Notes: a model not told the origin generated them from the sequence alone. Positions 1 to 9,714 are shown, counted from the first letter of the stretch. The stretch: DNA of 52,535 nucleotides from Bacillota bacterium (GCA_023436305.1 JAEZJQ010000061.1:1-52535), one strand, 5' to 3'. Translations and numbers: made by a program.

Positions 1-1760
1 ACCAACTCCTCGTGATTCCCAACCTCCACCAATCTCCCGTCACTAATCACAATAATCCGATCGGCATTCCGAATCGTAGAAAGTCTGTGGGCGATAATGA
101 AGGCGGTCCGGCCCTTTAATAAACCGGCCAAGGCCTTTTGCAGGGTTAATTCAGTCTGGGTATCCACATTGGCAGTGGCTTCATCCAGGATCAAAATACG
201 GGGATCTCTTAATAAAGCCCGGGCGAAAGCGATTAATTGCCGCTGGCCCACCGAGAGGCTGCTGCCCCGTTCCTGGACTTTGGTCTCATATCCGTCCGGC
301 AGGGACATGATAAACTCATCAATCCCCGCCGTCCGGGCCACTGTCCGTACTTCCAACATTGGGGCCCCGGGTTTGCCGTACCGGATATTTTCAGCAATGG
401 TTCCCGAGAAGATGAACGTCTCCTGGAGTACCACCGCAATCTGGCGGCGATATTCGATCTGAGAAATATTCCGTAAATCATGGCCGTCCACCAATACGGC
501 GCCAGCCTTCGGGTCGTAAAACCTAGTCAACAAATTGATAATGGTGGTTTTCCCGGCCCCAGTAGGCCCCACAATGGCAATCACTTCACCGGGCCGAACC
601 TCCAGATTGAACTTCTCCAAAACCAATTCCCGATCATATGCAAAATCCACGTTAAGAAACGAAACCTCTCCTTTTAAGGGGCCTATCGGATGGGGTTCCG
701 CCGGATCGACCACTTCGGGTTTGTAATCTAGCAACTCAAATATTCGCTCACAGGAAGCCATGGCCGCGCTGATAACATTGAACAAGTTGCTTAAGTTTTG
801 AATCGGTTGAAAAAACCGGTTGATATAATTGGTGAAAGCCGCAATGACGCCTAAAGTGATCATTTGATTAAATAGCAAAATTCCGCCAATTAAGAGCACC
901 AGTACTGTACCGATAACATTTAAAAAACCCGTCCAGGGCCAGAAAAAAGCATTGATCGGCACAAAACGCATGCTCGCCCGGTAATGTTCCTCATTCACAG
1001 CCCCAAACAGTCCGGCATTCACTTTCTCCCTACCATAACTCTGGGTAACCCGGATTCCCATCAGCGATTCATTCAGGTTGGAGTTCACCCCCGAAAGCTG
1101 GCGGCGCATCTGCCGTGAAACCCCGATCAGCCGGTTCCTCACAAAAAAAGCCACCCAGATGATCAACGGTAAGGTCACGCAGATCGCCAGCGACATCCGC
1201 CAATCCACCCAAATCATCATTCCTAACAGCCCGATCAGGGTAACGGTATCCACCAGTGCCGTGCTGACCCCGGAGGTAAACAACTCCTCCAAGGAATTCA
1301 CGTCATTGGTTACCCGGATCATGATTCGCCCCGCCTTTTGCCGGTCAAAGAAACCAAGTGACAATCCTTGAATATGTTCAAACAGATCCCGGCGCAAATC
1401 AAAGATGGCCGATTGCCCAAAGCGGATCGTTATCTTCCCCTGAGCCAGCATGCTAAGATACTGAATCAAAGCGACACCAAAGTAAAATAAAACAATCTTC
1501 ATCAATCCCGGAGAGTCATGTTTACTGATATATCCATCAATCCCTATTTTCAATAAGTAAGGCAACGTCAAAGCCGCCCCAACGGCCACCAAAGCCGTCA
1601 GCCACATCAAAACTACCTGTCCACGGTACGGCTTTAAATACGCCAAAATCCTTCGTAACAATTTCCCATCAAACGGCCGGCTGGTATCCAGATCTTCATC
1701 CTCCGATAACACCACCAGCCCCTTTTTGATAACACTACCCTTTTGTTCCGTTGTTTCCAT
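1..1760 (-). CDS. ABC exporter half-transporter, catalytic-site subunit of a heterodimer (3' end outside window)
   Basis: Membrane exporter half-subunit, with a six-helix transmembrane domain (about residues 30-330) followed by an ATPase domain. The first 586 codons are present; the C-terminus lies beyond the left edge. Seen: Walker A GPTGAGKTT near residue 397, signature LSVGQ near 497, Walker B ILILDEAT near 520 with the catalytic Glu, and switch His in AHRLST near 555. The signature departs from LSGGQ, whereas Walker B and the switch His are canonical. The gene lies 53 bases downstream of a second half-transporter with the complementary defects. That is the arrangement of heterodimeric exporters such as BmrC/BmrD or LmrC/LmrD, and this gene corresponds to the BmrD side. 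The reading frame is uninterrupted. The substrate cannot be inferred; multidrug or lipid export is the family norm. Confidence 0.93.
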   Translation of the reverse strand, partial: METTEQKGSVIKKGLVVLSEDEDLDTSRPFDGKLLRRILAYLKPYRGQVVLMWLTALVAVGAALTLPYLLKIGIDGYISKHDSPGLMKIVLFYFGVALIQYLSMLAQGKITIRFGQSAIFDLRRDLFEHIQGLSLGFFDRQKAGRIMIRVTNDVNSLEELFTSGVSTALVDTVTLIGLLGMMIWVDWRMSLAICVTLPLIIWVAFFVRNRLIGVSRQMRRQLSGVNSNLNESLMGIRVTQSYGREKVNAGLFGAVNEEHYRASMRFVPINAFFWPWTGFLNVIGTVLVLLIGGILLFNQMITLGVIAAFTNYINRFFQPIQNLSNLFNVISAAMASCERIFELLDYKPEVVDPAEPHPIGPLKGEVSFLNVDFAYDRELVLEKFNLEVRPGEVIAIVGPTGAGKTTIINLLTRFYDPKAGAVLVDGHDLRNISQIEYRRQIAVVLQETFIFSGTIAENIRYGKPGAPMLEVRTVARTAGIDEFIMSLPDGYETKVQERGSSLSVGQRQLIAFARALLRDPRILILDEATANVDTQTELTLQKALAGLLKGRTAFIIAHRLSTIRNADRIIVISDGRLVEVGNHEEL

Positions 1761-1813
1761 TTGATGATACCTCTTTATTGACAACACGAATATTTACACC
1801 GGCTTAAAACATT

Positions 1814-3538
1814 TTACGCGCTTTCTTCGGGCTGTTCGATATTAAGCGTTTGGATATTGTACAACTCCCGGTAAAATTTATCCTGGTCCAACAGTTCCTC
1901 ATGGTTTCCCTGGGCGCGGATTTCACCGCTCTCAAGTACGATAATCCGGTCCGCCAGGCGCGCGGTGGAAAGGCGTTGGGTGATAAGAATGGTGGTCCGT
2001 CCCGCCATCAACTGTTGCAATGATTTTTGAATCGCCTGTTCCGTCTCCATATCCACACTGGAGGTTGAATCATCCAAAATCAGTACTTTCGGGTTCAATA
2101 ACAAGGCCCGGGCAATAGCCACCCGTTGTTTTTGGCCCCCAGAGAGCCCCACACCCCGTTCACCCACCACGGTTTGATATTGATCAGCCAGTGAAGTAAT
2201 AAAATCATCGATCTGGGCGGCTTGAGCCGCCTTTTTAACTTCATCCGAACTGACCTCGGGCTTTCCAAAAGCGATATTATCATAAATAGTGGCCGAAAAT
2301 AAAAAAGTCTCCTGCAGTACCAGCCCAATCTGGCGGCGCCACCATTGTAAATCCAATGTTTTAAGATCAACACCATCCACGGTAATACGTCCCGCTTGTG
2401 GATCGTAAAACCGGGGGATCAAATTCACCAGTGAAGTTTTTCCGGAACCAGTCAGCCCGATAATGGCCACTTTTTCACCGGCACCCACAGCCAGGTTTAC
2501 ATCTTTTAAAATTGGCTGCCAAAGCGGAGTACCTACTTCACCGTACCCAAAAGTAACCCCTTGAAACTCTATGCTTCCCGCCAAATCCGGCAGGATTTTG
2601 GCCCCAGGGGGAGAGGAAATCTCTTCTGGTTGGTTCAGGATTTCCTGCAACCGTTCAACCGAACCTTCGGCCTGCCGCAACTGGTTGGTGTTGGGGGTCA
2701 ACATCATTAACGGCCAGTTGGTCATGGCCAGGTATGACATAAAGGTGATAAACTTCCCTAATGTCATATCGCCATGAATTACACGATATCCACCATATCC
2801 CAGCACCACCATCACTCCCAAAGCGCCACCGAAAATCAGGAATGGTTGCGACCAAGTATGAAGCCGTAAAACCCCCAGGTTCTTCTCAAACATCCGCCGG
2901 TTTTCTTGACCAAACTTGACGGTTTCGGCTGCCTCCATGGCAAAGGCCTTCACTACCCGGATTCCGGTGATATTCTCCTGAACCATGGCATTTAATATTC
3001 CGGCCTGAGTTTGGCGGCTGGCCACGGCTCCATGCATCTTGGCGCTGAAATTCAGCACGATAAGAACCAAAAACGGAGTCACCGCAAGGCAAACCAAGGC
3101 CAGTTTCCAATCGGTCACCAGTAGCAATATGGAAATTATTGTAAGATATAGATAAATTTGTGAACGGTGTTCGAACATGAAGGCGTAAAAGTTACGGACC
3201 ATTTCAATATCCAAAGTCAACCGGGACATTAAGTCACCGGTACGGGCCGTATCATAAAATCGAAACGGCAGCCGGTGCAGCTTTTCATAGAGCTGGTTCC
3301 GAAGATCCCGCACCAGTTTGACTCCGGTGCTCCAGTAGCAATAAATCATCAAAAAGCTGAACCCGGCCCGAATCAAGGCTACTAAAATCAAAAAACCGCA
3401 CCACTTGGCCAAAGTCCAAAATGATTCGGGACTCTTAAGCTCCGGAAACACATGATCCCAGATGTAACCCACACCCCACGGCGTCACATAATTCAAACCG
3501 TTATTCAACAGCATAAAGACAACGCCCGGCCAGAACAA
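1814..3538 (-). CDS. ABC exporter half-transporter, degenerate-site subunit
   Basis: Partner of the downstream half-transporter, probably forming one heterodimeric exporter. Transmembrane domain is about residues 1-290. Walker A GLTGSGKTS is near 361, a perfect LSGGQ signature near 465, Walker B VLILDDS near 485 with Asp replacing the catalytic Glu, and TQRLST near 520 with Gln replacing the switch His. Those changes mark the degenerate ATP site of BmrC-type subunits. The TTG at 3538 falls inside a conserved region: the frame stays open upstream and encodes the usual elbow-helix segment (LYRTLYTYFRPYRW) back to a stop near 3610. No ATG, GTG or TTG occurs there. An AAGGA sits about 10 bases before a CTG at 3589, so translation may begin at CTG; the true start is uncertain. 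Confidence 0.93.
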   Translation of the reverse strand: MFWPGVVFMLLNNGLNYVTPWGVGYIWDHVFPELKSPESFWTLAKWCGFLILVALIRAGFSFLMIYCYWSTGVKLVRDLRNQLYEKLHRLPFRFYDTARTGDLMSRLTLDIEMVRNFYAFMFEHRSQIYLYLTIISILLLVTDWKLALVCLAVTPFLVLIVLNFSAKMHGAVASRQTQAGILNAMVQENITGIRVVKAFAMEAAETVKFGQENRRMFEKNLGVLRLHTWSQPFLIFGGALGVMVVLGYGGYRVIHGDMTLGKFITFMSYLAMTNWPLMMLTPNTNQLRQAEGSVERLQEILNQPEEISSPPGAKILPDLAGSIEFQGVTFGYGEVGTPLWQPILKDVNLAVGAGEKVAIIGLTGSGKTSLVNLIPRFYDPQAGRITVDGVDLKTLDLQWWRRQIGLVLQETFLFSATIYDNIAFGKPEVSSDEVKKAAQAAQIDDFITSLADQYQTVVGERGVGLSGGQKQRVAIARALLLNPKVLILDDSTSSVDMETEQAIQKSLQQLMAGRTTILITQRLSTARLADRIIVLESGEIRAQGNHEELLDQDKFYRELYNIQTLNIEQPEESA

Positions 3539-3693
3539 CCACCGGTACGGGCGAAAATAGGTATATAAAGTTCGGTAGAGCTTGATCAGAAGAACCAGAT
3601 CCTTTCGGTATCAGCAAAATCCAACAATAAAAGATACTCCTAATCGATGAAAAATCCTATTACGGAATTATGAATAATTTTTCCAAATCAAAT

Positions 3694-4815
3694 TTATCCA
3701 GTTCCCAATTGATTTAATCGTTTTAACCGGTGAATCCGCTCCTCCAAGTCGGGATGCCCCGCCAAAAGCCGGACAATCGGTCCGAACCGGTGTCCAATTC
3801 CAAAGGTCCGAACCAAGGCATTGGCCATGGCTTCACTATTCCCCACCAGCTTCGCGGCCAGTCGATCAGCTTGCAGTTCCTGGCATCGGGCGATAAACTG
3901 GTAGATTAAAAACGCCAACAAAGCATACATGGTACCTATTACCCAGCTCCATTCCTCAAACTCCTCGATGAACAATGAGCCAAGCCAAACCAAGCCAAGA
4001 ATCAATCCAACCCTCACCCATAGATGCCTCTTCTTTAAATGAACGCATTCATGCCCCACGATCATCCGCAAATCATCCCGGCTGGCGCTGTTCACCAGGG
4101 TTTCGCTTAAATAAATACTCCGGATCAGCAGCCCTCCGGCAAAAGCATTTTTCACCCCATCCAAACGCCATGTCCGGACCACCCTGACCTTCAACCGGAA
4201 TCGTCCGGCGACTTCGTCCACCAAGTCCCGTAACTTCGGACCAGCATCGATCATTCGCAACCGGCGGATGGAAAGCACCAACCATTGCAAGATAATAAAA
4301 ATTCCCATCACTACCGATTCAACCAGCATTTGCCGATACCAGGAAAAATCCCCGGGAATCAAGGTCAAATAAAAATAATCGATTCGCAAAAAAATGATCA
4401 GATTGAGCACCGACAACCAGATATAGCCGTATTGTAACATGTAAGAACCAAAGCCTGCATGTAAAACCCTGATTTTATGCGTTAATAGATAAGACTGATA
4501 CAAAAAAAACACCAAATAACCCGCTAACAGCAACAAATTGATTAAATCAGTCCATATCAAAGCGGCAAGCAGACTTATTTTTAATTGCAGCCAAACCCAA
4601 AGCGGCCATTGCAACTCCAGGACCAAAAAACCAATGAGCAGCAAAATATTAACATACCGAAATTGCATCTGATACAACCACTCTTTGTCGCGCCCCGTAA
4701 TTAAGCGCTTTACAACGACCAATAATGAAAATGCCAATAAAAGGTATCCGATTTTTAATACCAAATAACCCCCAAAGTTATTCAATCCCAATCCCGATAA
4801 GATATTTAAAATCAT
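3694..4815 (-). CDS. M48-family membrane zinc metalloprotease
   Basis: Predicted integral-membrane peptidase of 373 residues. The N-terminal half is a run of hydrophobic helices (several segments from residue 1 to about 190). The C-terminal half carries the zinc motif HECVH near residue 253 and a downstream ELQADRLAAK stretch supplying the third ligand, the M48 (HtpX/Ste24-like) pattern. The catalytic domain is probably cytoplasmic. The ATG at 4815 has AAAGGGA about eight bases upstream. It stands alone between the ABC exporter and a 3' repeat, so context gives no substrate. M48 enzymes typically act in membrane-protein quality control; whether this one does is inference. Confidence 0.85.
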   Translation of the reverse strand: MILNILSGLGLNNFGGYLVLKIGYLLLAFSLLVVVKRLITGRDKEWLYQMQFRYVNILLLIGFLVLELQWPLWVWLQLKISLLAALIWTDLINLLLLAGYLVFFLYQSYLLTHKIRVLHAGFGSYMLQYGYIWLSVLNLIIFLRIDYFYLTLIPGDFSWYRQMLVESVVMGIFIILQWLVLSIRRLRMIDAGPKLRDLVDEVAGRFRLKVRVVRTWRLDGVKNAFAGGLLIRSIYLSETLVNSASRDDLRMIVGHECVHLKKRHLWVRVGLILGLVWLGSLFIEEFEEWSWVIGTMYALLAFLIYQFIARCQELQADRLAAKLVGNSEAMANALVRTFGIGHRFGPIVRLLAGHPDLEERIHRLKRLNQLGTG

Positions 4816-4912
4816 AAATCCATCCCTTTACTGGTTAAGTACGAAAATAAAAATTGAAAACTTAATATAGACAGGATTAACGGGATTTAAGGGATGATAG
4901 AATATGAAAGTC

Positions 4913-4961
4913 TTGTGACTCATGACCCGTGACCCGTAACTCATGACCCATAACCCAAAAC
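4913..4961. repeat. imperfect heptanucleotide tandem repeat, 7 units
   Basis: Seven consecutive seven-base units of the form (T/C)(C/T)(A/G)T(G/A)AC: TTGTGAC, TCATGAC, CCGTGAC, CCGTAAC, TCATGAC, CCATAAC, CCAAAAC. It lies just beyond the 3' end of the SDR gene. Period seven recurs in other spacers of this window (17489-17523, 20342-20355, 44357-44446, 46021-46041), so it belongs to a dispersed class of short repeats. Confidence 0.8.
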
Positions 4962-4967
4962 TCTACC

Positions 4968-5666
4968 TCACCAAGCTAACGGTATCCCCCGGTAATCAAA
5001 ATAAATCCCCTCATCAAGCGACCAGTCCTTCATCACTAATTTGGCGATTCCTTCCGCCGATTCCTCCGGGGCAATATCGGCTTCGGGTCCTCCCATTTTG
5101 GTCCTTACCCAACCGGGATGGATGGCCAGTATCTTAAAGCCCTTGGGTTTTAAATAATTCTGTAATATCTTGGACTGCATATTCAAGGCCGCCTTGGACA
5201 TTGCATAACCGTATTCCGAAGTGCGCCAACAGTCCGTAATGCCACCCGCTTCCGAAGAAATATTGACGATCATTTTTTTACAGCCTTGCTCCAAGAGCGG
5301 CAGAAAATTTTTAGTGACCCGTAATGGTCCCAAAGTGTTTATTTCAAACATTCTACGGATATCTTCAAAACCGGTATCCGCTAATAAAATCTCAGATTTC
5401 GTCAAATAAGCCCCGGCATTGTTTATCAATACATCCAATCCGTCCACTTCCCGGGATACGGCGGCCAAACTTTGGGAAACCGACTGGTCATCGGTTATAT
5501 CCTGAGTAATTATTCGTAAATCGGAATTGGCCTTTTCTAAAGAGGTTAAGTTATCACTGGCCGTCCGGCATCCTGCAAATACCATAAATCCTAGCTCCAA
5601 AAACTTTTGGGTCAACGATAACCCTATCCCCCGGCCTGCCCCTGTAATGAATACGGTTTGTTTCAT
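4968..5666 (-). CDS. short-chain dehydrogenase/reductase (SDR)
   Basis: A 232-residue classical SDR. The Rossmann nucleotide-binding motif TGAGRGIG is at residues 9-16, NNAG near 85, and the catalytic serine region (NISSEAGG) and YGYAMSK active site follow near 137 and 153. The proline-glycine stretch IHPGWVRTKMGG after the catalytic lysine is typical of the family. NAD(P)H-dependent oxidation or reduction of a small carbonyl or alcohol substrate is expected; substrate unknown. Similar proteins of this length are often annotated as C-factor/sniffer-like SDRs. The ATG start at 5666 has GGTGGGAG close upstream. It is transcribed with or just after the nuclease-helicase gene, whose stop lies 26 bases away. 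Confidence 0.9.
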   Translation of the reverse strand: MKQTVFITGAGRGIGLSLTQKFLELGFMVFAGCRTASDNLTSLEKANSDLRIITQDITDDQSVSQSLAAVSREVDGLDVLINNAGAYLTKSEILLADTGFEDIRRMFEINTLGPLRVTKNFLPLLEQGCKKMIVNISSEAGGITDCWRTSEYGYAMSKAALNMQSKILQNYLKPKGFKILAIHPGWVRTKMGGPEADIAPEESAEGIAKLVMKDWSLDEGIYFDYRGIPLAW

Positions 5667-5692
5667 TGGCTCCCACCCCTACACGATGTACT

Positions 5693-8600
5693 CTAAAATA
5701 ACTCCAACTGTTTTTGCTTGCTATTTTGCTTGGTCCATTCTATTTTCTCCATTAATTCGACCGGGATCAATTCCAAAAAACGGGAGGTTTTCACCGGTTC
5801 GTTTTGCCCGTAACGAAAACGATACTGCGCATTGGCAAAATACAATCTACGCATTGCCCGTGTTACTCCAACATAAAACAGGCGCTGTTCTTCGGCGATG
5901 GTATCCTGATCCGGTTCGATACCGTGGGGTAATAAACCTTCTTCCACTCCGGTCAAAAAAACTACTGGAAACTCCAGTCCCTTAGCAGCATGGAGTGTTG
6001 CCAGCGTAATTGTTTCCGGGGTCGTTGTTTTATTCCCCTTGCGGATAATATCCGCTTCCCGGGCCAGAGGTAAAAATCGTAACAATTCCCCGATATTCGG
6101 GTGATTTTCACCGATGCGCCTTACCCGTTCCATTTCCTCATTCTCAGTCAAATCCATTCGCAACATCCAATCCCGGATCAGCTCCGTACAACCGTTGTCC
6201 AATTGGCCCCGGTAATACTCAACCACTCCATAAAACTGGCGTAATTTGATCATGATTTCCGGGTATTCTTTATTATTTTCTATAAAGTCCCAATTCTTCA
6301 ATTCCCCCGGAAGGCTCTGTAAATATTCCATGATGGTCCTTAATTCCGTTCCCGAAAAACCCCAGCGCGGATAACTCAAGGCGGTGCGCAAAGCCAAAAA
6401 ATCATCCTCATGGGTTAAATAACGGAAAAACCCTAAAAACTCCTTTACAGCCCCATTGTCTAAAGTGGCGGTTTGACCCACGACCCGATAAGGCAACCCT
6501 TCAATGGTTAAAGCTTCTTCCAGGGCTTCGGCCTGCCGGTTGGTCCGGTAAAGAATGGCAAAATCATTAAAGCCATAGGTTTGATCGCTGGTTTTACGCT
6601 TTTTGCCGCCCACGATCTTCCGCTGATGCGCCGATATCATGGTCGAACCGCCCAATAAGCTAATTATTTCGGTAACAATTGCTTTGGCGGAGCTTTTTTC
6701 ACTGGGGGTTTCAAACCATATAATCGGCTCCCGACCTGTATCTCCGGCGAGGGTCTTTTGGTGGTGTCCGGGGGCGACCAAACAATTGGCGGCTTCAACG
6801 ATCACCGGGGCCGAACGGTAATTAAGGTCCAGTTGAAACGGAACTATTTCCGGGAAATCCTGCCGCAGGCGTTCAAAGAAGTGGGCTCCAGCTCCCCGAA
6901 AGCCGTAAATCGCCTGGTTCGGATCACCGATTACGGTTAAACGCGTATTGCCGGCTGCCCATAATTTAACCAGCCGGTATTGAATGGAATTCACATCTTG
7001 AAATTCATCGACCAAAAGATGTTGAAAGCGGTTTTTAAAGGGTGTCAGCCAGGCTGGATTCTCTTCCCACAACTGGACCACCTTAATGATTATATCATCA
7101 AAATCCAGGCGTTGATATCTTTGTAAAACATCCTGATACACCCTGTATATTTCATGGACCTGAGCCGGTAACTCCCGCTCATTTTCCCACAAATATTTGT
7201 TTTTCATTAACGAAACCAATAACAGAGCTTCTCTGGAGGTCATCGGGATCCGGTTTTGCCGGAGCACCTCTTCCATTAATTCCTTGGCCTCCGCTTGGTC
7301 CAATAATTTGTATGGGAACGGTTCCGGATTCTGGTTTAAAACATTCCAACAAATTCCATGAAATGTACCCAAATTCAGCCTGTTAAGCTTCTTTTCACCG
7401 GCCAACATTCCACTCAATCGTAATTTTAACTCGGCAGCCGCTTTATGGGTAAAAGTTACTCCGGTGATCTCGCCGGGATCCACTTCCCGGTTCCGGATTA
7501 AATAAGCGATCCGTTCCGTTAAGGTCCTGGTTTTACCGGAACCGGGCCCGGCAAGTATCATTGCCCACCGATATTCCGCGACAATAACGGCCTCTTGTTC
7601 CGGACTCAATCCAGTCTTTTGGAAAGAGTGCTTAAGGACATCTCCCGTCTCTTCGGTTTTTAAAAAACCACTGGCCTGCTCCACCATTTCCCCGATTACC
7701 CGGCGTAATTGCAATGATGATTTCTTAGGGTTAACCGCTTCCCGTTCAAATAAAGCGGCTTGGCCTTTAAAAGCTTGACGGTCCGATTCACTAAACACCG
7801 AAATTACCCCGTACTCACCGTCGTAACCGGGTTTCATCAAGACCTCGCCACTGCGTAACCGTCTGATTCCTTCGGAGATGAGCGGGCCTGCTGCTTTGGC
7901 AATCAAATCAACCCCAGTTTCCCGCAAGATGGTTAACTCCGGACCAAATTGGCGCAATAAAGCGAAATAAGCATCCTCCACCTTTCGCGTTCCGGGAGCC
8001 TGGCCGAAAGCCGAACCTATGATTTCCCGCAAAGGCACCAGGCTTTGATAAGGGACGGCTCCTTGATAACGGTTATCATCCGGCCGGTCGGCTAGATCCA
8101 TAACCCGGTGCAGAACCCCGACAGTTAATTTTCGGCCGCATGCCGGGCAAATCGCCCCCCGAGCTTTAGTCTCCTCCGGCGGCAAAACAATCCCGCAGTT
8201 ACGATGGCCGTCATAGTGGTATTTCCCTTCCTCGGGGAAAAACTCGATGGTCCCGACGAAAGATTGGTCATCCTTGCCGGTACCCGCGCTTGCGCGCCCC
8301 GCCATCAAGGCGTTTCTGATTCCGATAAAGCTAAACTCGGCATCAAATACATTGGCTTCCCGGGCTAGATTCCGGGGATTATGGGCGTCGGAATTGGAAA
8401 TCAAAGTGAACCGATCCAAAACCGACCAGCGCCGGTTCATTCCCGGATCGGAAGAAAGCCCGGTTTCCAGGGCATATATGGCTGAAGTCAGATCTTCATA
8501 ACATTCTTCGATGGTATCAAACCCGGAATTTGAGCCAAAGACCGAAAAATGGGGCGTCCAGATATGGGCCGGGATAAACAGCGCTTCTGGGCATAGTTCC

Positions 8601-9040
8601 AGTACCAATTCCAGTAACCGGTAACTATCCAAACCCAAAATCGGCCGGCCGTCGGAACGGATATTCATCCCCATTTCCTCGAGTTTGACACTAATCAGGT
8701 CCGCGGCTTCCAGGGAAGGCAATACGATTAAATGGTGGACTTTCCGCACCCGGCCATTCTTCTTATAAATAGTGCTCAACTCGCCGCTAACCACAAAACG
8801 GGCCTCCGGCTGGCCGGGGATCTCCGGATCCAAAGCTTCCTGCAACCGATAGAACCCCGGTTCAGCCGGTAGTAACTCTTCCCTGAGCTGTTTGCGCCAC
8901 CCGGGATGTGTAAAATCCCCGGTTCCAATCAATGACAACCCCTTCAATCCGGCCCAGCGATAAAGATTCCGGGGATCACATTCCTTGCTGGTCGCCAGGG
9001 AATAACGCGAATGAATATGTAAGTCCGCAATCCAGGACAC
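5693..9040 (-). CDS. EndoQ-type PHP nuclease fused to UvrD/PcrA-like helicase
   Basis: About 1115 residues with two enzymes in one chain. Residues 1-420 match the EndoQ/YqxK (TIGR00375) PHP family: ADLHIHSRYS at the N-terminus, GTGDFTHPGW near 43, later metal-binding His/Asp stretches (NSDAHNP near 219), and a zinc-binding segment with CGIV near 285 and CPACGRKLTVGVLHRV near 301. EndoQ cuts 5' of deaminated bases. Residues 480-1090 form a complete SF1A helicase: Q-motif LSPEQ, Walker A GPGSGKT near 501, DEFQD near 681, GDPNQAIYGFRG near 708, LHAAKGLEFP near 1017, and YVGVTRA near 1057. A GTG at 9040 is preceded by GGAG at 9052-9049 with eight-base spacing; an upstream GTG at 9049 lacks a site. 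Likely role: recognition and unwinding in repair of damaged DNA. Confidence 0.92.
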   Translation of the reverse strand: MSWIADLHIHSRYSLATSKECDPRNLYRWAGLKGLSLIGTGDFTHPGWRKQLREELLPAEPGFYRLQEALDPEIPGQPEARFVVSGELSTIYKKNGRVRKVHHLIVLPSLEAADLISVKLEEMGMNIRSDGRPILGLDSYRLLELVLELCPEALFIPAHIWTPHFSVFGSNSGFDTIEECYEDLTSAIYALETGLSSDPGMNRRWSVLDRFTLISNSDAHNPRNLAREANVFDAEFSFIGIRNALMAGRASAGTGKDDQSFVGTIEFFPEEGKYHYDGHRNCGIVLPPEETKARGAICPACGRKLTVGVLHRVMDLADRPDDNRYQGAVPYQSLVPLREIIGSAFGQAPGTRKVEDAYFALLRQFGPELTILRETGVDLIAKAAGPLISEGIRRLRSGEVLMKPGYDGEYGVISVFSESDRQAFKGQAALFEREAVNPKKSSLQLRRVIGEMVEQASGFLKTEETGDVLKHSFQKTGLSPEQEAVIVAEYRWAMILAGPGSGKTRTLTERIAYLIRNREVDPGEITGVTFTHKAAAELKLRLSGMLAGEKKLNRLNLGTFHGICWNVLNQNPEPFPYKLLDQAEAKELMEEVLRQNRIPMTSREALLLVSLMKNKYLWENERELPAQVHEIYRVYQDVLQRYQRLDFDDIIIKVVQLWEENPAWLTPFKNRFQHLLVDEFQDVNSIQYRLVKLWAAGNTRLTVIGDPNQAIYGFRGAGAHFFERLRQDFPEIVPFQLDLNYRSAPVIVEAANCLVAPGHHQKTLAGDTGREPIIWFETPSEKSSAKAIVTEIISLLGGSTMISAHQRKIVGGKKRKTSDQTYGFNDFAILYRTNRQAEALEEALTIEGLPYRVVGQTATLDNGAVKEFLGFFRYLTHEDDFLALRTALSYPRWGFSGTELRTIMEYLQSLPGELKNWDFIENNKEYPEIMIKLRQFYGVVEYYRGQLDNGCTELIRDWMLRMDLTENEEMERVRRIGENHPNIGELLRFLPLAREADIIRKGNKTTTPETITLATLHAAKGLEFPVVFLTGVEEGLLPHGIEPDQDTIAEEQRLFYVGVTRAMRRLYFANAQYRFRYGQNEPVKTSRFLELIPVELMEKIEWTKQNSKQKQLELF

Positions 9041-9150
9041 CAAAATCACTCCAATATAGTCAATAATGCGGCAAAATAGACATTTAAAAAACGCAAAAAA
9101 AGGGGGCCGGAATAATACTCGCCATTTCCTTATGCTCTACTCTCAAAACC

Positions 9151-9591
9151 CTAAGCCAATTCTCTTTTGATATTCTCAGTAAACTCACGAGCAGCGGCCA
9201 AATCCTGTTCGTTGGGCCGGCCGTGGTTAAAAAAGAACCAGGCTTGACCTTTGCAATAGAAGGATCCGATAACCTCGATGCCTTTTTGAGAAAGCAACTT
9301 TTCCATGGCTTTAATCGCCGCAGTTTGACCATTTATTGTGCCGAATATAATGGCTTTCCGGCCTTCGCTTTGGTCTTGGGGTAAATTGTTTAAAAATTGT
9401 TCCAAATCTCGGCCCATTCGTCCCCCGTATACTCCGCTGCCAACCACCAGTAAATCTGACGTTGAAATTTGTAATAAATTTTGTTTGGCTTCCAAACAGG
9501 TTTGGGCCGTAACCCCGAACACTCCGGCAATGGTCTCGGCCAGCTTTTGAGTATTGCCGGTCATGGATGTATAAATAACGGCGGCTTTCAT
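9151..9591 (-). CDS. flavodoxin-like protein
   Basis: A 146-residue flavodoxin fold, about the normal length. The FMN phosphate-binding loop TSMTGNTQK lies at residues 8-16. A GSGVYGGRMG loop near 55-65 and FGTINGQ near 88 fit the isoalloxazine-binding loops. It probably carries electrons in place of ferredoxin or binds FMN as a small redox domain. The ATG at 9591 follows a GTGGGAT site; the frame extends upstream to 9702 but that part is AT-rich leader with no family similarity. A leader of roughly 115 bases separates it from a strong extended -10 promoter, so it is probably a single-gene transcript. Confidence 0.85.
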   Translation of the reverse strand: MKAAVIYTSMTGNTQKLAETIAGVFGVTAQTCLEAKQNLLQISTSDLLVVGSGVYGGRMGRDLEQFLNNLPQDQSEGRKAIIFGTINGQTAAIKAMEKLLSQKGIEVIGSFYCKGQAWFFFNHGRPNEQDLAAAREFTENIKRELA

Positions 9592-9714
9592 CAATAGATC
9601 CCACTCTCTCAAAAAATTTTTCGTTAAGCTAATTGTTATTTCCACATCAGCGGAAAAACACCTTGTGAAAAAATATGAAATCGTAAATTGAAAAGAATAC
9701 ATTCAGCCGTTTAC

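Noticed and set aside
5527..5985. 152-residue plus-strand frame
   Set aside because: Antisense to the SDR and nuclease-helicase genes, both of which have full family motifs.
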